Assembly (NCBI RefSeq): GCF_001866665.1
Contig: NZ_MLYO01000072.1
Location: 146,693-210,692 of the forward strand
Source of the DNA: Streptomyces monashensis
GTDB taxonomy: Bacteria; Actinomycetota; Actinomycetes; Streptomycetales; Streptomycetaceae
DNA: 64,000 nucleotides
Direction: 5' to 3'
Under the pieces are notes generated by a model, which made no database searches, had not been told where the DNA came from, and saw only the letters and a program-made list of their open reading frames with translations. The position numbers and the translations under genes are program-made. Position 1 is the stretch's first letter; every line of letters starts with the position of its first letter. Positions 24,929 through 32,493 of this stretch are shown here, one piece after another.

Positions 24929-25693
24929 CTACGCCACCGGGACCGCCGTGCGGTCGTTCTCGGCCAGGTGCTCGGGGACGCGGGCCGCGCCGAACGCGGT
25001 GCTGCGGCGGAGGCGGAAGCCCAGGGACTCGTACAGCCGGATCGCGTTCGCGTTCTGGGCGCCCGTGTGCAGGAACGGCGTCTCGCCGCGCTCCCGGATG
25101 CCGTGGGCGACGGCGCGGATCAGCCGCGTCGCGAGGCCCTCGCCGCGGTGCGCCGGGTCGGTGCAGACCGCGCTGATCTCGGTCCAGCCCGGCGGGTGCA
25201 GCCGCTCCCCCGCCATGGCGATCAGCGCCCCGCCGCGGCGGATGCCGAGGTAGGTGCCGAGTTCGATGGTGCGCGGCAGGAACGGACCGGGCCGGGTGCG
25301 TGCCACGAGGTCGAGCATCTCGGGCACGTCCGCCGGCCCGAGCGGGACCGCCTCCGGGTCCGGCGCGGCGTCGAGGCCGTCGTCCACGAGTTGCACGCCC
25401 TCGACGCGAAAGGTGATCTCCCAGCCGTCCGGGACCTCGCCACGGTAGCCCAGCAGCGGAACCTCAGCGCCGGGACCCGCCAGCGCGGCGAGGTCCGCCC
25501 AGTCCCGCGCGTCCGGCTCGTCGGGCAGAGCGAGCCACGGGGTGACGTCGACGGGGTAGCGCACCAACCGGCCGCGCCACTGCGCGAAGTGCGCGTGCGG
25601 GCCGGTCAGCGCGGCCAGGGCGGGGCGGTCGAGGACGTGCGGGGCGGCGACGGACGTCCGTTCGTCGCCGCCCGGTCCGGCTATGACGCTCAC
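24929..25693 (-). CDS. GNAT family N-acetyltransferase
   Basis: A 254-aa protein with a C-terminal GNAT domain: beta4-alpha3 reads EISAVCTDPAHRGEGLATRLI (around 170-190), with the acetyl-CoA pyrophosphate loop in HRGEGLA. NANAIRLYESLGFRLRRSTAF follows near the end. The N-terminal 120 residues look like a degenerate GNAT-like half. The substrate is unknown. The GTG at 25693 overlaps the stop of the upstream oxidoreductase gene (GTGA), which removes the much longer read-through frame from consideration. GAGGTGG lies just upstream. Confidence 0.85.
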   Translation of the reverse strand: MSVIAGPGGDERTSVAAPHVLDRPALAALTGPHAHFAQWRGRLVRYPVDVTPWLALPDEPDARDWADLAALAGPGAEVPLLGYRGEVPDGWEITFRVEGVQLVDDGLDAAPDPEAVPLGPADVPEMLDLVARTRPGPFLPRTIELGTYLGIRRGGALIAMAGERLHPPGWTEISAVCTDPAHRGEGLATRLIRAVAHGIRERGETPFLHTGAQNANAIRLYESLGFRLRRSTAFGAARVPEHLAENDRTAVPVA

Positions 25694-26622
25694 GCGGCCA
25701 CCTCGATCACGATCTTTCCCAGGGTGTGCCCGTCCTCGACGGCGCGCAACGCCCGGTCGGCCTGCTCCAGCGGGAAGGTGCGGGTCACGTGCGCCTTCAG
25801 CGCGCCGCGCACGGCGAGGTCGGCGACCGCCTCCAGGACGGCGGCCGTGCGGGCGCGCTCGACCCGGGCACCGCCGAGCGAGGCGACGGCGTCGAGCGGG
25901 GAGCCGGCCGTGATCAGCTTGCCGCGGTCCTTGAGCAGTTCGGCGGCGTCGGCGAGCACCGCCCCGCCCACCAGGTCGTACACCCCGTCGATCCCGTCGG
26001 GCACGGCGGCACGCACCCGCTCGACGAGGCCGGGACCGGAGGGACCGTAGGAGACGTGAACCGCGCCGAGCGACTCCACGAACTCCCTCTTGCCCTCGCT
26101 CGCCACGCCCACGACCCGCAGTCCGAAGGCCCGGGCGATCTGCACGGCCGCGCTGCCGACGCCGCCGCCGGCGCCCGTGACCAGCAGCGTCGTCCCGCCC
26201 GGCAGGTCGAGCTGACGGAGGCCGTCGTAGGCCGTGGCCGCGGCGACCGGGAGCGTGGCGGCGTCGGTGAAGGACAGCCCTGCGGGCTTGTGGACGGTCA
26301 CGTCGGCGGTGAGCAGGGCGAACTCCGCGTACCCACCGCTGGCGGTGCTGCCGAGGACCTCGTCGCCCACGGCGAAGCCGGTCACGCCCGCGCCGACCTC
26401 CGCCACGACGCCCGCCGCCTCGCTGCCGAAGACCCGGGGAAAGGGGCGCTCGTTCTCGCCGGGGCGCAGGAAGCCCTTCCGCAGCTTCCAGTCGACGGGG
26501 TTGACCCCTGCCGCCCGCACCGCGATCAGGATCTCGCCGGGGCCGGGGCTCGGACGGTCGAGTTCGGTCAGCGCCTCGGTCTCCGGTCCGCCGTGCCGCG
26601 TGTAGACATACGCCTTGGGCAT
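25690..26622 (-). CDS. NADP-dependent zinc-free alcohol dehydrogenase/quinone oxidoreductase
   Basis: A 310-aa medium-chain reductase of the quinone oxidoreductase group. The N-terminal GroES-like part has ILIAVRAAGVNPVDWKLRKG and FGSEAAGVVAEVG. The NADPH-binding Rossmann part carries LLVTGAGGGVGSAAVQIA. The zinc-binding cysteines of true alcohol dehydrogenases are absent. Such enzymes reduce quinones or enones using NADPH. The ATG at 26622 starts the conserved MPKAYVYTRHGGPE and has GAGGAAG upstream. It forms a two-gene operon with the GNAT gene. Confidence 0.9.
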   Translation of the reverse strand: MPKAYVYTRHGGPETEALTELDRPSPGPGEILIAVRAAGVNPVDWKLRKGFLRPGENERPFPRVFGSEAAGVVAEVGAGVTGFAVGDEVLGSTASGGYAEFALLTADVTVHKPAGLSFTDAATLPVAAATAYDGLRQLDLPGGTTLLVTGAGGGVGSAAVQIARAFGLRVVGVASEGKREFVESLGAVHVSYGPSGPGLVERVRAAVPDGIDGVYDLVGGAVLADAAELLKDRGKLITAGSPLDAVASLGGARVERARTAAVLEAVADLAVRGALKAHVTRTFPLEQADRALRAVEDGHTLGKIVIEVAA

Positions 26623-26793
26623 GTTCGCTTCCTCGCTTCTCTCGCGCTGCCACCGGTGTACCGGCACCCGCATCGAGCGCAAAGCAGAAGCGCCGCAGAG
26701 CTATTCCCGGAGCCCGAAAGAGTTCATACGGATGCAATGATCCACGCGGAGACCCGGGAAGGGGCACCCGGAACGACAGCGTACGGTTGAAGC

Positions 26794-27399
26794 ATGAACG
26801 TCACGCGAGGCTTCACGGGCCGTCCGCGCGTCGACAACCCGGGGCTGCCGCCCGGACAGTACGACGCGGGCGAGGACTGGCCCGTCCTGTCCGCCGAGGT
26901 CACCCCGGACCTCGCGCCGGCCGACTGGTCCTTCCGCATCGACGGCCTGGTCGAGCGGCCGCACACCTGGGACTGGGACGCGGCGCACACGCTGCCGGAG
27001 TCGGCGTACACCGGCGACATCCACTGTGTGACCGGCTGGTCGAAGTTCGGCGTGCGTTTCGGGGGCGTCTGCCTGGACGCGTTCTTCGACGTGGTGCGGC
27101 CCCATGGGTCCGCGACACATGCCGTGGCCTACTCCCACACCGGCTACACCACGAACCTGCCCCTCGCGGACCTCACCGGCGGGCAGGCCTGGATCGTCTG
27201 GGAATACGGCGGCGAGCCGCTGCCGTCGGAGCACGGCGGTCCGGCGCGGCTGATCGTGCCCCATCTGTACTTCTGGAAGAGCGCCAAGTGGATCGCGGGT
27301 CTCACGCTGCTCGACCACGACGAGCCCGGCTTCTGGGAGCGCAACGGCTACCACGAGCGCGGCAACCCCTGGGAGGAGCAGCGGTACTCCGGTGACTGA
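26794..27399 (+). CDS. Sulfite-oxidase-like molybdopterin oxidoreductase, soluble
   Basis: A 201-aa protein of the sulfite-oxidase (oxidoreductase molybdopterin-binding) fold. Cys78 in GDIHCVTGWSKFGVRFGGV is the expected molybdenum ligand. LPLADLTGGQAWIVWEYGG and GGPARLIVPHLYFWKSAKWI are typical cofactor-contact segments. It is the single-domain type related to MsrP/YedY but has no Tat signal, so it should act in the cytosol. The next gene, overlapping by 8 nt, encodes a flavin reductase that probably delivers electrons. The substrate could be sulfite or an S/N-oxide; this is not decided by sequence. Confidence 0.88.
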   Translation: MNVTRGFTGRPRVDNPGLPPGQYDAGEDWPVLSAEVTPDLAPADWSFRIDGLVERPHTWDWDAAHTLPESAYTGDIHCVTGWSKFGVRFGGVCLDAFFDVVRPHGSATHAVAYSHTGYTTNLPLADLTGGQAWIVWEYGGEPLPSEHGGPARLIVPHLYFWKSAKWIAGLTLLDHDEPGFWERNGYHERGNPWEEQRYSGD

Positions 27400-28192
27400 G
27401 ACGGCGACGACGAACCCGACGGCTCCGCCGGCCCCGGCCGGCGGCCCCCTCGTCCCCGCGACGCGGTTCGCCGTGCCGGGGCGGATCGAGGTGAGCGGTC
27501 GGGCGGCCACGGTGTGGCAGACGGCCACACTGACCGAGATCCGGCGCGAGACGCCACGGACGGCCACGTTCCGGCTGGCCGTGCCCGCCTGGGCGGGACA
27601 TCTGCCCGGCCAGCACCTGATGCTGCGGCTGACCGCGCCGGACGGCTACACGGCGCAGCGCCACTACTCCCTCGCGTCGGCGCCCGACGACTCGGGGCAC
27701 GTCGAACTGACCCTGGACCACGTCCCCGGCGGCGAGGTCTCCGGCTGGTTCCACACGGTGGCCCGCCCCGGTGACACGGTCGAGGTGCGCGGCCCGCTGA
27801 GCGGCTTCTTCGCCTGGCCCGGTGACCGGCCCGCGCTGCTCATCGGGGCCGGTTCCGGGGTCGTACCGCTGATGTCGATGGTGCGCCACCACCGGCTGCG
27901 CGGCCTCGACGTGCCGCTGCGTCTGCTGGTGTCCGCGCGCGGCCCCGAGGAGCTGATCTACGCGTCCGAACTGGGCACGGAGACGACGCCCGTGTTCACG
28001 CGGAGCGCCCCCCAGGGCGTGCCGGTGGGACGTATGGCGGCGGCACATGTGGCGCCGCTCCTGGCCGAGCGGCCTTCTGGCGGGTGGGAGGCCTATGTGT
28101 GCGGATCCAACGCGTTCGCCGAGCACGCCTCCCGGCTGCTGGTCGCGGCAGGACAGCCGGTGGAACGGATCCGGATCGAGCGCTTCGGCTGA
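27392..28192 (+). CDS. FAD-dependent ferredoxin-reductase-like oxidoreductase
   Basis: A 266-aa FNR-family reductase. The FAD motif RHYS (90-93) is in TAQRHYSLASAPDD. The NAD(P)-binding segment PALLIGAGSGVVPLMSMVRHH and the C-terminal AYVCGSNAFAEHASRLL complete the fold. The chain ends ERFG without a fused 2Fe-2S domain. The first 30 residues are Pro/Ala-rich. The start overlaps the molybdopterin gene by 8 nt, so the two products are almost surely partners: this one oxidises NAD(P)H and passes electrons to the Mo protein, replacing the membrane haem partner MsrQ of periplasmic systems. Confidence 0.86.
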   Translation: MTETATTNPTAPPAPAGGPLVPATRFAVPGRIEVSGRAATVWQTATLTEIRRETPRTATFRLAVPAWAGHLPGQHLMLRLTAPDGYTAQRHYSLASAPDDSGHVELTLDHVPGGEVSGWFHTVARPGDTVEVRGPLSGFFAWPGDRPALLIGAGSGVVPLMSMVRHHRLRGLDVPLRLLVSARGPEELIYASELGTETTPVFTRSAPQGVPVGRMAAAHVAPLLAERPSGGWEAYVCGSNAFAEHASRLLVAAGQPVERIRIERFG

Positions 28193-28199
28193 GCCGCCC

Positions 28200-28268
28200 G
28201 TCCGGAACGCGGTCCGGAACATCGTCCGGGACACCGTCGAACATCGTCGGGAACAGGCCGGGAACACC
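28200..28268. repeat. Degenerate 12-nt tandem repeat
   Basis: About six tandem copies of a 12-nt unit, GTCCGGAACATC and variants (GTCCGGAACGCG, GTCCGGGACACC, GTCGGGAACAGG), with one unit shortened to 10 nt. It begins 8 nt after the stop of the reductase gene. No gene is supported here. The rest of the gap to 28487 shows no other feature. Confidence 0.65.
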
Positions 28269-28487
28269 TGTCCGGGTCGCACGCCGGGGCCGGGCGCGCG
28301 ACCGTGGGGCGCATGGCTCGTTCCGCGCTCCAAGCGGGCTTGAACTCGCGGTTCACGGCGTGAGCGAGGGGCACCGTACGGGGTACGAGACGGATGTGGA
28401 CGCTCGTGTGCGTGAGCGATGGGGGACGGCGGACCCATGACAGCGGTCCGTCCGGCGCTCCGGCTCCTACGGGGCGAGGAGGTGGAC

Positions 28488-29072
28488 ATGCGGACCCGGG
28501 TTCATGGCTGGCGCTGGCAGCGCAATCCGCTGCGGCGCCGCTCGGACGTCGTGGAGGCGTGGACGGTGCTGGTCGTCTCCGTCCTGCTGTTCGTGGTGGT
28601 GCCCCTGGCCGGGATGGCCGCGGGCCTGCGTGCGTACGACCAGGCCGGCTCGCTCGCGGCGACGGCCCGTGCCGAACGCCACCAGGTGCACGCCCGGGTG
28701 GTCGGCGAACCGCCGCGCCGGGTGTCCGCCGTGGAGGGCGACCGTGAGCGCCCCTACCGCGCCCAGGTGCGCTGGGCCGAACCCGGCAAGGGGACCCGGA
28801 CGACCTGGGCCCGGGTGCCGACGGGGACCCGGACCGGTGACACGGTCTCCGTGTGGCTCGACGCGCGGGGCCGGGATGTCGCCCCGCCGCCGGACGATGC
28901 GGCGATCGTGCAGCACGCGGTGACCGTCGGTGTGTGCGCGGCGGGCGGCGCGGCGGCCGTCGTGCTCCTCGGGTGCGCGGTCGAGCGCCGGATCGCACTG
29001 CGGCACCGGATGGCGGAGTGGGAGCGCGAGTGGGAACACACCGGCCCGAAGTGGACCCAGCCCAGGGCGTGA
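28488..29072 (+). CDS. Rv1733c-like membrane protein
   Basis: A 194-aa protein with two membrane helices: about 24-46 (WTVLVVSVLLFVVVPLAGMAAGL) and about 145-165 (AVTVGVCAAGGAAAVVLLG). An extracytoplasmic region between them carries YRAQVRWAEPGKGTRTTWARVP and GDTVSVWLDARGR. This matches the actinobacterial Rv1733c family, frequent in Streptomyces and of unknown function. The ATG at 28488 is chosen over in-frame ATGs at 28419 and 28437 because GAGGAGG lies 5 nt upstream and the family starts with the MRTRVHGWRWQRNPLRR-type segment. Confidence 0.82.
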   Translation: MRTRVHGWRWQRNPLRRRSDVVEAWTVLVVSVLLFVVVPLAGMAAGLRAYDQAGSLAATARAERHQVHARVVGEPPRRVSAVEGDRERPYRAQVRWAEPGKGTRTTWARVPTGTRTGDTVSVWLDARGRDVAPPPDDAAIVQHAVTVGVCAAGGAAAVVLLGCAVERRIALRHRMAEWEREWEHTGPKWTQPRA

Positions 29073-29120
29073 CAGCGACCCGATCACTGTGTCCGGCCGA
29101 CGCACCCCGGCCATCCGGGA

Positions 29121-29132
29121 GCAAGCGCTTGC
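29121..29132. promoter_or_regulatory. LacI-type palindromic operator
   Basis: GCAAGCGCTTGC is a perfect, CpG-centred 12-bp palindrome. LacI-family operators for sugar genes often have this form. It lies 128 nt before the acetylxylan-esterase-like gene and suggests carbohydrate control of that gene. Confidence 0.55.
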
Positions 29133-29259
29133 CCATCGCATGACCAGGCACGTCTCCCATCAGGAACCCGTAGGGACATGCCCCACCGGGCCTGGCCAGT
29201 CCTCCGATCATCCACGTACGGTGAGCTGACACGCTGTCCCTTCACCAAGGCGGTTGTTG

Positions 29260-30228
29260 ATGGCCCTGTTCGACCTTTCCCTCGACGAACTGCACGCGTA
29301 CCGGAGCGAGTCCATCGAGCCGGAGGACTTCGACGCCTTCTGGGACAAGACCCTGGAGCAGGCGCGCGAGCACGAACTGGACGCCCGTTTCGAGCCGGTG
29401 GACACCGGGCTGTCGACGGTCGAGGTGTACGACGTGACGTTCGCCGGGTTCGACGGCCACCCCGTCAAGGGCTGGCTGCGACTGCCGGCCGGTGCCTGCG
29501 AACCCCTGCCGCTGGTCGTGGAGTTCATCGGCTACGGCGGCGGGCGCGGGCTTCCGCACGAGAACCTGCTGTGGTCGTCGACGGGCCGCGCGCACTTCAC
29601 GATGGACACCCGCGGCCAGGGCAGCGCCTGGGGCGGGGGCGGCGGCACGGCGGACCCGGTCGGCGCGGCACCGGCGTACCCGGGCTTCATGACGCGCGGC
29701 ATCGACGCGCCCGAGAACTACTACTACCGGCGGGTGTTCACGGACGCCGTACGCGCGGTCGAGGCCGCCCGTGCGCACCCGCTGGCCGACGCCGCGCGCA
29801 CGGTGGCGCTCGGCACCAGCCAGGGCGGCGGCATCACGCTCGCGGTCGGCGGCCTGGTGCCGGACCTGGTCGCGGTCGCGCCGGACGTGCCGTTCCTGTG
29901 CGACTTCCCGCGCGCGACAACCCTGACGGACCGTCACCCCTACCGGGAGATCGGCCAGTTCCTCAAGACGCACCGCGGCCGCTCGGCGGAGGTGCAACGC
30001 ACCCTGTCGTACTTCGACGCCGTGCACTTCGCGACCCGCGGCCGGGCGCCGGCCCTGTTCTCCGCCGCCCTGGAGGACCAGACCTGCCCGCCGTCGACGG
30101 TGTTCGCGGCCTTCAACGCCTGGGCGCAGGAGGACAAGTCGATCGAGGTGTACGACTTCAACGACCACGAGGGCGGCGGCCCCTTCCACGAGGCGGCGAA
30201 GGTGCGCTGGCTGCGGTCGTACGCCTGA
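29260..30228 (+). CDS. Acetylxylan esterase / cephalosporin-C deacetylase family hydrolase
   Basis: A 322-aa alpha/beta hydrolase of the AXE1/CE7 family, which removes acetyl groups from xylo-oligosaccharides and other small acetylated molecules in the cytosol. The catalytic triad is visible: Ser187 in GTSQGGG, Asp273 in ALEDQTCPPS and His303 in NDHEGGGPF. The oxyanion region FIGYGGGRGLPHENLL and the RGQGSAWGGGGG motif are family marks. There is no signal peptide. The ATG at 29260 has AAGGCGG upstream; an in-frame TTG at 29254 is less likely. It stands alone, with a LacI-type palindrome 128 nt upstream. Confidence 0.92.
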   Translation: MALFDLSLDELHAYRSESIEPEDFDAFWDKTLEQAREHELDARFEPVDTGLSTVEVYDVTFAGFDGHPVKGWLRLPAGACEPLPLVVEFIGYGGGRGLPHENLLWSSTGRAHFTMDTRGQGSAWGGGGGTADPVGAAPAYPGFMTRGIDAPENYYYRRVFTDAVRAVEAARAHPLADAARTVALGTSQGGGITLAVGGLVPDLVAVAPDVPFLCDFPRATTLTDRHPYREIGQFLKTHRGRSAEVQRTLSYFDAVHFATRGRAPALFSAALEDQTCPPSTVFAAFNAWAQEDKSIEVYDFNDHEGGGPFHEAAKVRWLRSYA

Positions 30229-30294
30229 CGGCGCGTCGTCCGTCTGACAGCGCGCGGCGGGTTTCGGCCGAACCGCAATGCCGCTCTTCCCTTG

Positions 30295-30306
30295 TGGTTT
30301 AGACCA
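30295..30306. promoter_or_regulatory. dre-like site (GntR/HutC operator) upstream of a GntR regulator
   Basis: TGGTTTAGACCA differs at one position from the DasR consensus core TGGTCTAGACCA. It lies 64 nt before the start of a GntR/UTRA-type regulator gene, so it may be that protein's own operator or a DasR target. Confidence 0.55.
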
Positions 30307-30369
30307 ATGCAATGGTGGTCGCGCAATGAGCCCGCACGGCTACGTCTTGTCACCACAGGAGGGCGCGGC

Positions 30370-31128
30370 ATGGCCCGCACCACCCCGCACGAACCCGAGC
30401 AGAGCCACGCAGCCGCAACGGTCGACGACCGGCCCCTGTACGGGCGGATCGCGGCTCTGCTGCTCGACGAACTGCACGCCGGTACCATTCCGCCCGGCGA
30501 ACGGCTGCCCGGCGAACGGCACTTGGCGGCCCACTACCAGGTCAGCCGGGAGACCGTCCGGCAGGCGCTGGACCTGCTGCGCCGAGGCGGCCTGGTCGCC
30601 ACCGACCGGCGCGGCAGCCATGTCACCCTGCCCGGCCGTCCCGTCGAGGCGCCGGGGACCCCGGTCTTCCCGCTGGGCGCCCGCTCGGCGGACCCGTGCG
30701 CGGTCGACCGGGCCACGGTGACCTGGGAGGCGCCGCCGCCGGAGCACGCGCGGGCACTGGGCCTCGCCCCGCAGCGGCCGACGCTGGTGCACCGCTACCG
30801 GTCGGCCACTGCGGACGGCCGGTCGCTGCGCACCGCGGTGACGTCGTTCTCGGCGGTGGCGCTGGCCGAGGTCGCGGAGCTGGCCCGCTACCGGGGCCGG
30901 GCCGACGGGGCCACCCCGGCACAGCTGCGACGGGCCTACGACTGGATGCGCAAGGCCGGTCTGGCCCTGCACCACCGGGACGCCATCAGCCAGATCGGCG
31001 ACGCCTCCTCGGTGCGGGTGACCCGCCGGGTGCACGACCAGTACGCGCGGCCGCTGGAGATCACCGACCTGGTGGTGCACGAACAGGACATGCTCGTCTA
31101 CGAGTTCACGCTGCCCGCCGCCGGCTGA
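30370..31128 (+). CDS. GntR family regulator with UTRA domain (HutC type)
   Basis: A 252-aa regulator. The N-terminal winged helix is at about residues 20-85 (YGRIAALLLDELHAGTIPPG, then LAAHYQVSRETVRQALDLLRRGGLVATDRR). A C-terminal ligand-binding UTRA-like domain (about 95-250) follows, with PLEITDLVVHEQDMLVYEF at its end. HutC-type members usually sense sugar phosphates or amino-acid intermediates. AGGAGGG lies just before the ATG at 30370, so this start is preferred over the longer frame. A dre-like palindrome lies 64 nt upstream. Its 3' end overlaps the convergent methyltransferase gene by 31 nt. Confidence 0.88.
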   Translation: MARTTPHEPEQSHAAATVDDRPLYGRIAALLLDELHAGTIPPGERLPGERHLAAHYQVSRETVRQALDLLRRGGLVATDRRGSHVTLPGRPVEAPGTPVFPLGARSADPCAVDRATVTWEAPPPEHARALGLAPQRPTLVHRYRSATADGRSLRTAVTSFSAVALAEVAELARYRGRADGATPAQLRRAYDWMRKAGLALHHRDAISQIGDASSVRVTRRVHDQYARPLEITDLVVHEQDMLVYEFTLPAAG

Positions 31129-31853
31129 GGCCTGCGGGCCACCACCAGCCGGACCCGCGGACCGCCGTCGCCGCGCCGCCCGAACTCCGGCAGGGCGCGC
31201 AGCTCGGTCACGAAGCCGGCCTCCCCCAACTCCCGCAGCACAGCCCCGAGTCGGAAGGCCCGGTAGTACATGACGAACGGCGGCCGCCACAGGGCGTTGC
31301 GCACCCGCATCACCGTGTCGAAGCCGAGCAGCGCCCAGTAGCCGGGCCTCGTCGGGCGGGGCGGGGCGAGCACCGGGAAGGCGAACCGGCCGCCGGGCCG
31401 CAGGGTCGCGTGGACCCGGGCGAACAGGCCCGGCAGCTCGCTCGGCAGGAAGTGGCCGAACGCGCCGAAGGAGACCACGAGGTCGAAGGCGGCCGCGAAC
31501 GGCAGGGCACGGGCGTCGCCGCGCACCCAGGCGACCCCGGGCCCGCCGGCGGGCGGCCGCACCCGGCGCCGGGCCACGTCCAGCATGCCCGCGCTGAAGT
31601 CGACGCCGGTGACGCTCCGGCGGCACAGCCCGGTCAGCACCTCCACGCCCGCGCCCGTGCCGCAGCACAGGTCGAGCCCGTCCTCGAACGGGCCGAGCGG
31701 GGCGAGCTCCTTCGCGACGGACTCCAGCACCGCGTCCGGTGTCCGGAAAGGGGTGTGGTCGAACTTCGGGGCGAGCAGGTCGTAGCCCCGCTCGACGGAC
31801 GACAGCGCCTGGACCGCGAGTTCACGCAGGGTGGGGCCTTCGGGACCGAACAT
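31098..31853 (-). CDS. Class I SAM-dependent methyltransferase
   Basis: A 251-aa methyltransferase. Motif I is LDLCCGTGAGVEVL (about 61-74), motif II VTGVDFSAGMLDVARRR and motif III/IV VRGDARALPFAAAFDLVVSFGAFGHF, all well preserved. The substrate is unknown. It is the second gene of an operon with a PadR regulator, only 4 nt downstream of its stop, which suggests the regulator controls it. The 3' end overlaps the convergent GntR gene by 31 nt. Confidence 0.87.
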   Translation of the reverse strand: MFGPEGPTLRELAVQALSSVERGYDLLAPKFDHTPFRTPDAVLESVAKELAPLGPFEDGLDLCCGTGAGVEVLTGLCRRSVTGVDFSAGMLDVARRRVRPPAGGPGVAWVRGDARALPFAAAFDLVVSFGAFGHFLPSELPGLFARVHATLRPGGRFAFPVLAPPRPTRPGYWALLGFDTVMRVRNALWRPPFVMYYRAFRLGAVLRELGEAGFVTELRALPEFGRRGDGGPRVRLVVARRPQPAAGSVNS

Positions 31854-31857
31854 CGTC

Positions 31858-32421
31858 TCAGCCTAGGGCCACCCGCCGGGTGAGGACCGCGAGGGCCCGC
31901 TCGCACCAGCGCAGGTTCTCCTCCTCGAAGGAGATTCCGGCCATCAGGGTGAGGTACGGCCCGACACGCTCGGCGGTGCGCAGGTACTCCTGCTCGCCAC
32001 GCCCGTCCAGCAGGCGCTCGCGCACCCGCCGGTAACGGTCGAGCTTTCCGCGCGCCCAGCCCCTGCGCTCCTCGATCAGCGCCCGGGTGATCTCCGGGTC
32101 GCCGCCGTCCATCGCCTGGATCTTGATGAGGAACTCGTCACGGACGGCCGTGGGCCGCTTCGGCGGTTCGGCGGCGAACGCGCCGAGCTCGGCCCGGCCG
32201 GTCGCCGTGAGCGTGAACATCCGCTTGTTGGGCCGCCGTTCCTGCTGCACGGTGCGGGCCTCGACGAGCCCGTCCTGCGCGAGGCGCTCCAGCTCCCGGT
32301 AGAGCTGCTGCGGGGTGGCGGGCCAGAAGTTCGCGAGCGAGACGTCGAACACCTTCGACAGCTCGTAGCCCGAGGCCTCGCCCTCCAGCAGGGCGGCCAG
32401 GACGGCGTACTTGAGCGACAT
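31858..32421 (-). CDS. PadR family transcriptional regulator
   Basis: A 187-aa PadR regulator, subfamily 2 type: winged helix SLKYAVLAALLEGEASGYELSKVFDVSLANFWPATPQQLYRELERL at 1-55, then a C-terminal helical part with a TRALIEERRGWARGKLDRYRRVRERL dimerisation helix. It is a paralogue of the PadR at 11 kb by layout (same FWxAT segment). It leads the operon with the methyltransferase and is divergent from an NTF2-like gene. AT-rich palindromes in the 72-nt gap are its likely operators. Confidence 0.9.
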   Translation of the reverse strand: MSLKYAVLAALLEGEASGYELSKVFDVSLANFWPATPQQLYRELERLAQDGLVEARTVQQERRPNKRMFTLTATGRAELGAFAAEPPKRPTAVRDEFLIKIQAMDGGDPEITRALIEERRGWARGKLDRYRRVRERLLDGRGEQEYLRTAERVGPYLTLMAGISFEEENLRWCERALAVLTRRVALG

Positions 32422-32442
32422 GTGGACAGGCTAACAGCAGTT

Positions 32443-32476
32443 GATTAATCTCATCCGCACCTATTCAATTAATTGA
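32443..32476. promoter_or_regulatory. AT-rich palindromes between padR and the NTF2-like gene
   Basis: GATTAATC (32443-32450) and TCAATTAATTGA (32465-32476) are perfect palindromes sharing ATTAAT, 14 nt apart. The AT-richness is striking in this genome. The position between divergent starts fits PadR operators acting on both genes. Confidence 0.6.
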
Positions 32477-32493
32477 CTATGTGAGGTGATCCG

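Noticed and set aside
24929..26767. Fused reductase-acetyltransferase frame
   Set aside because: The upstream half is out of frame with the real oxidoreductase; only the last 254 codons are the GNAT protein, whose GTG start overlaps the oxidoreductase stop.
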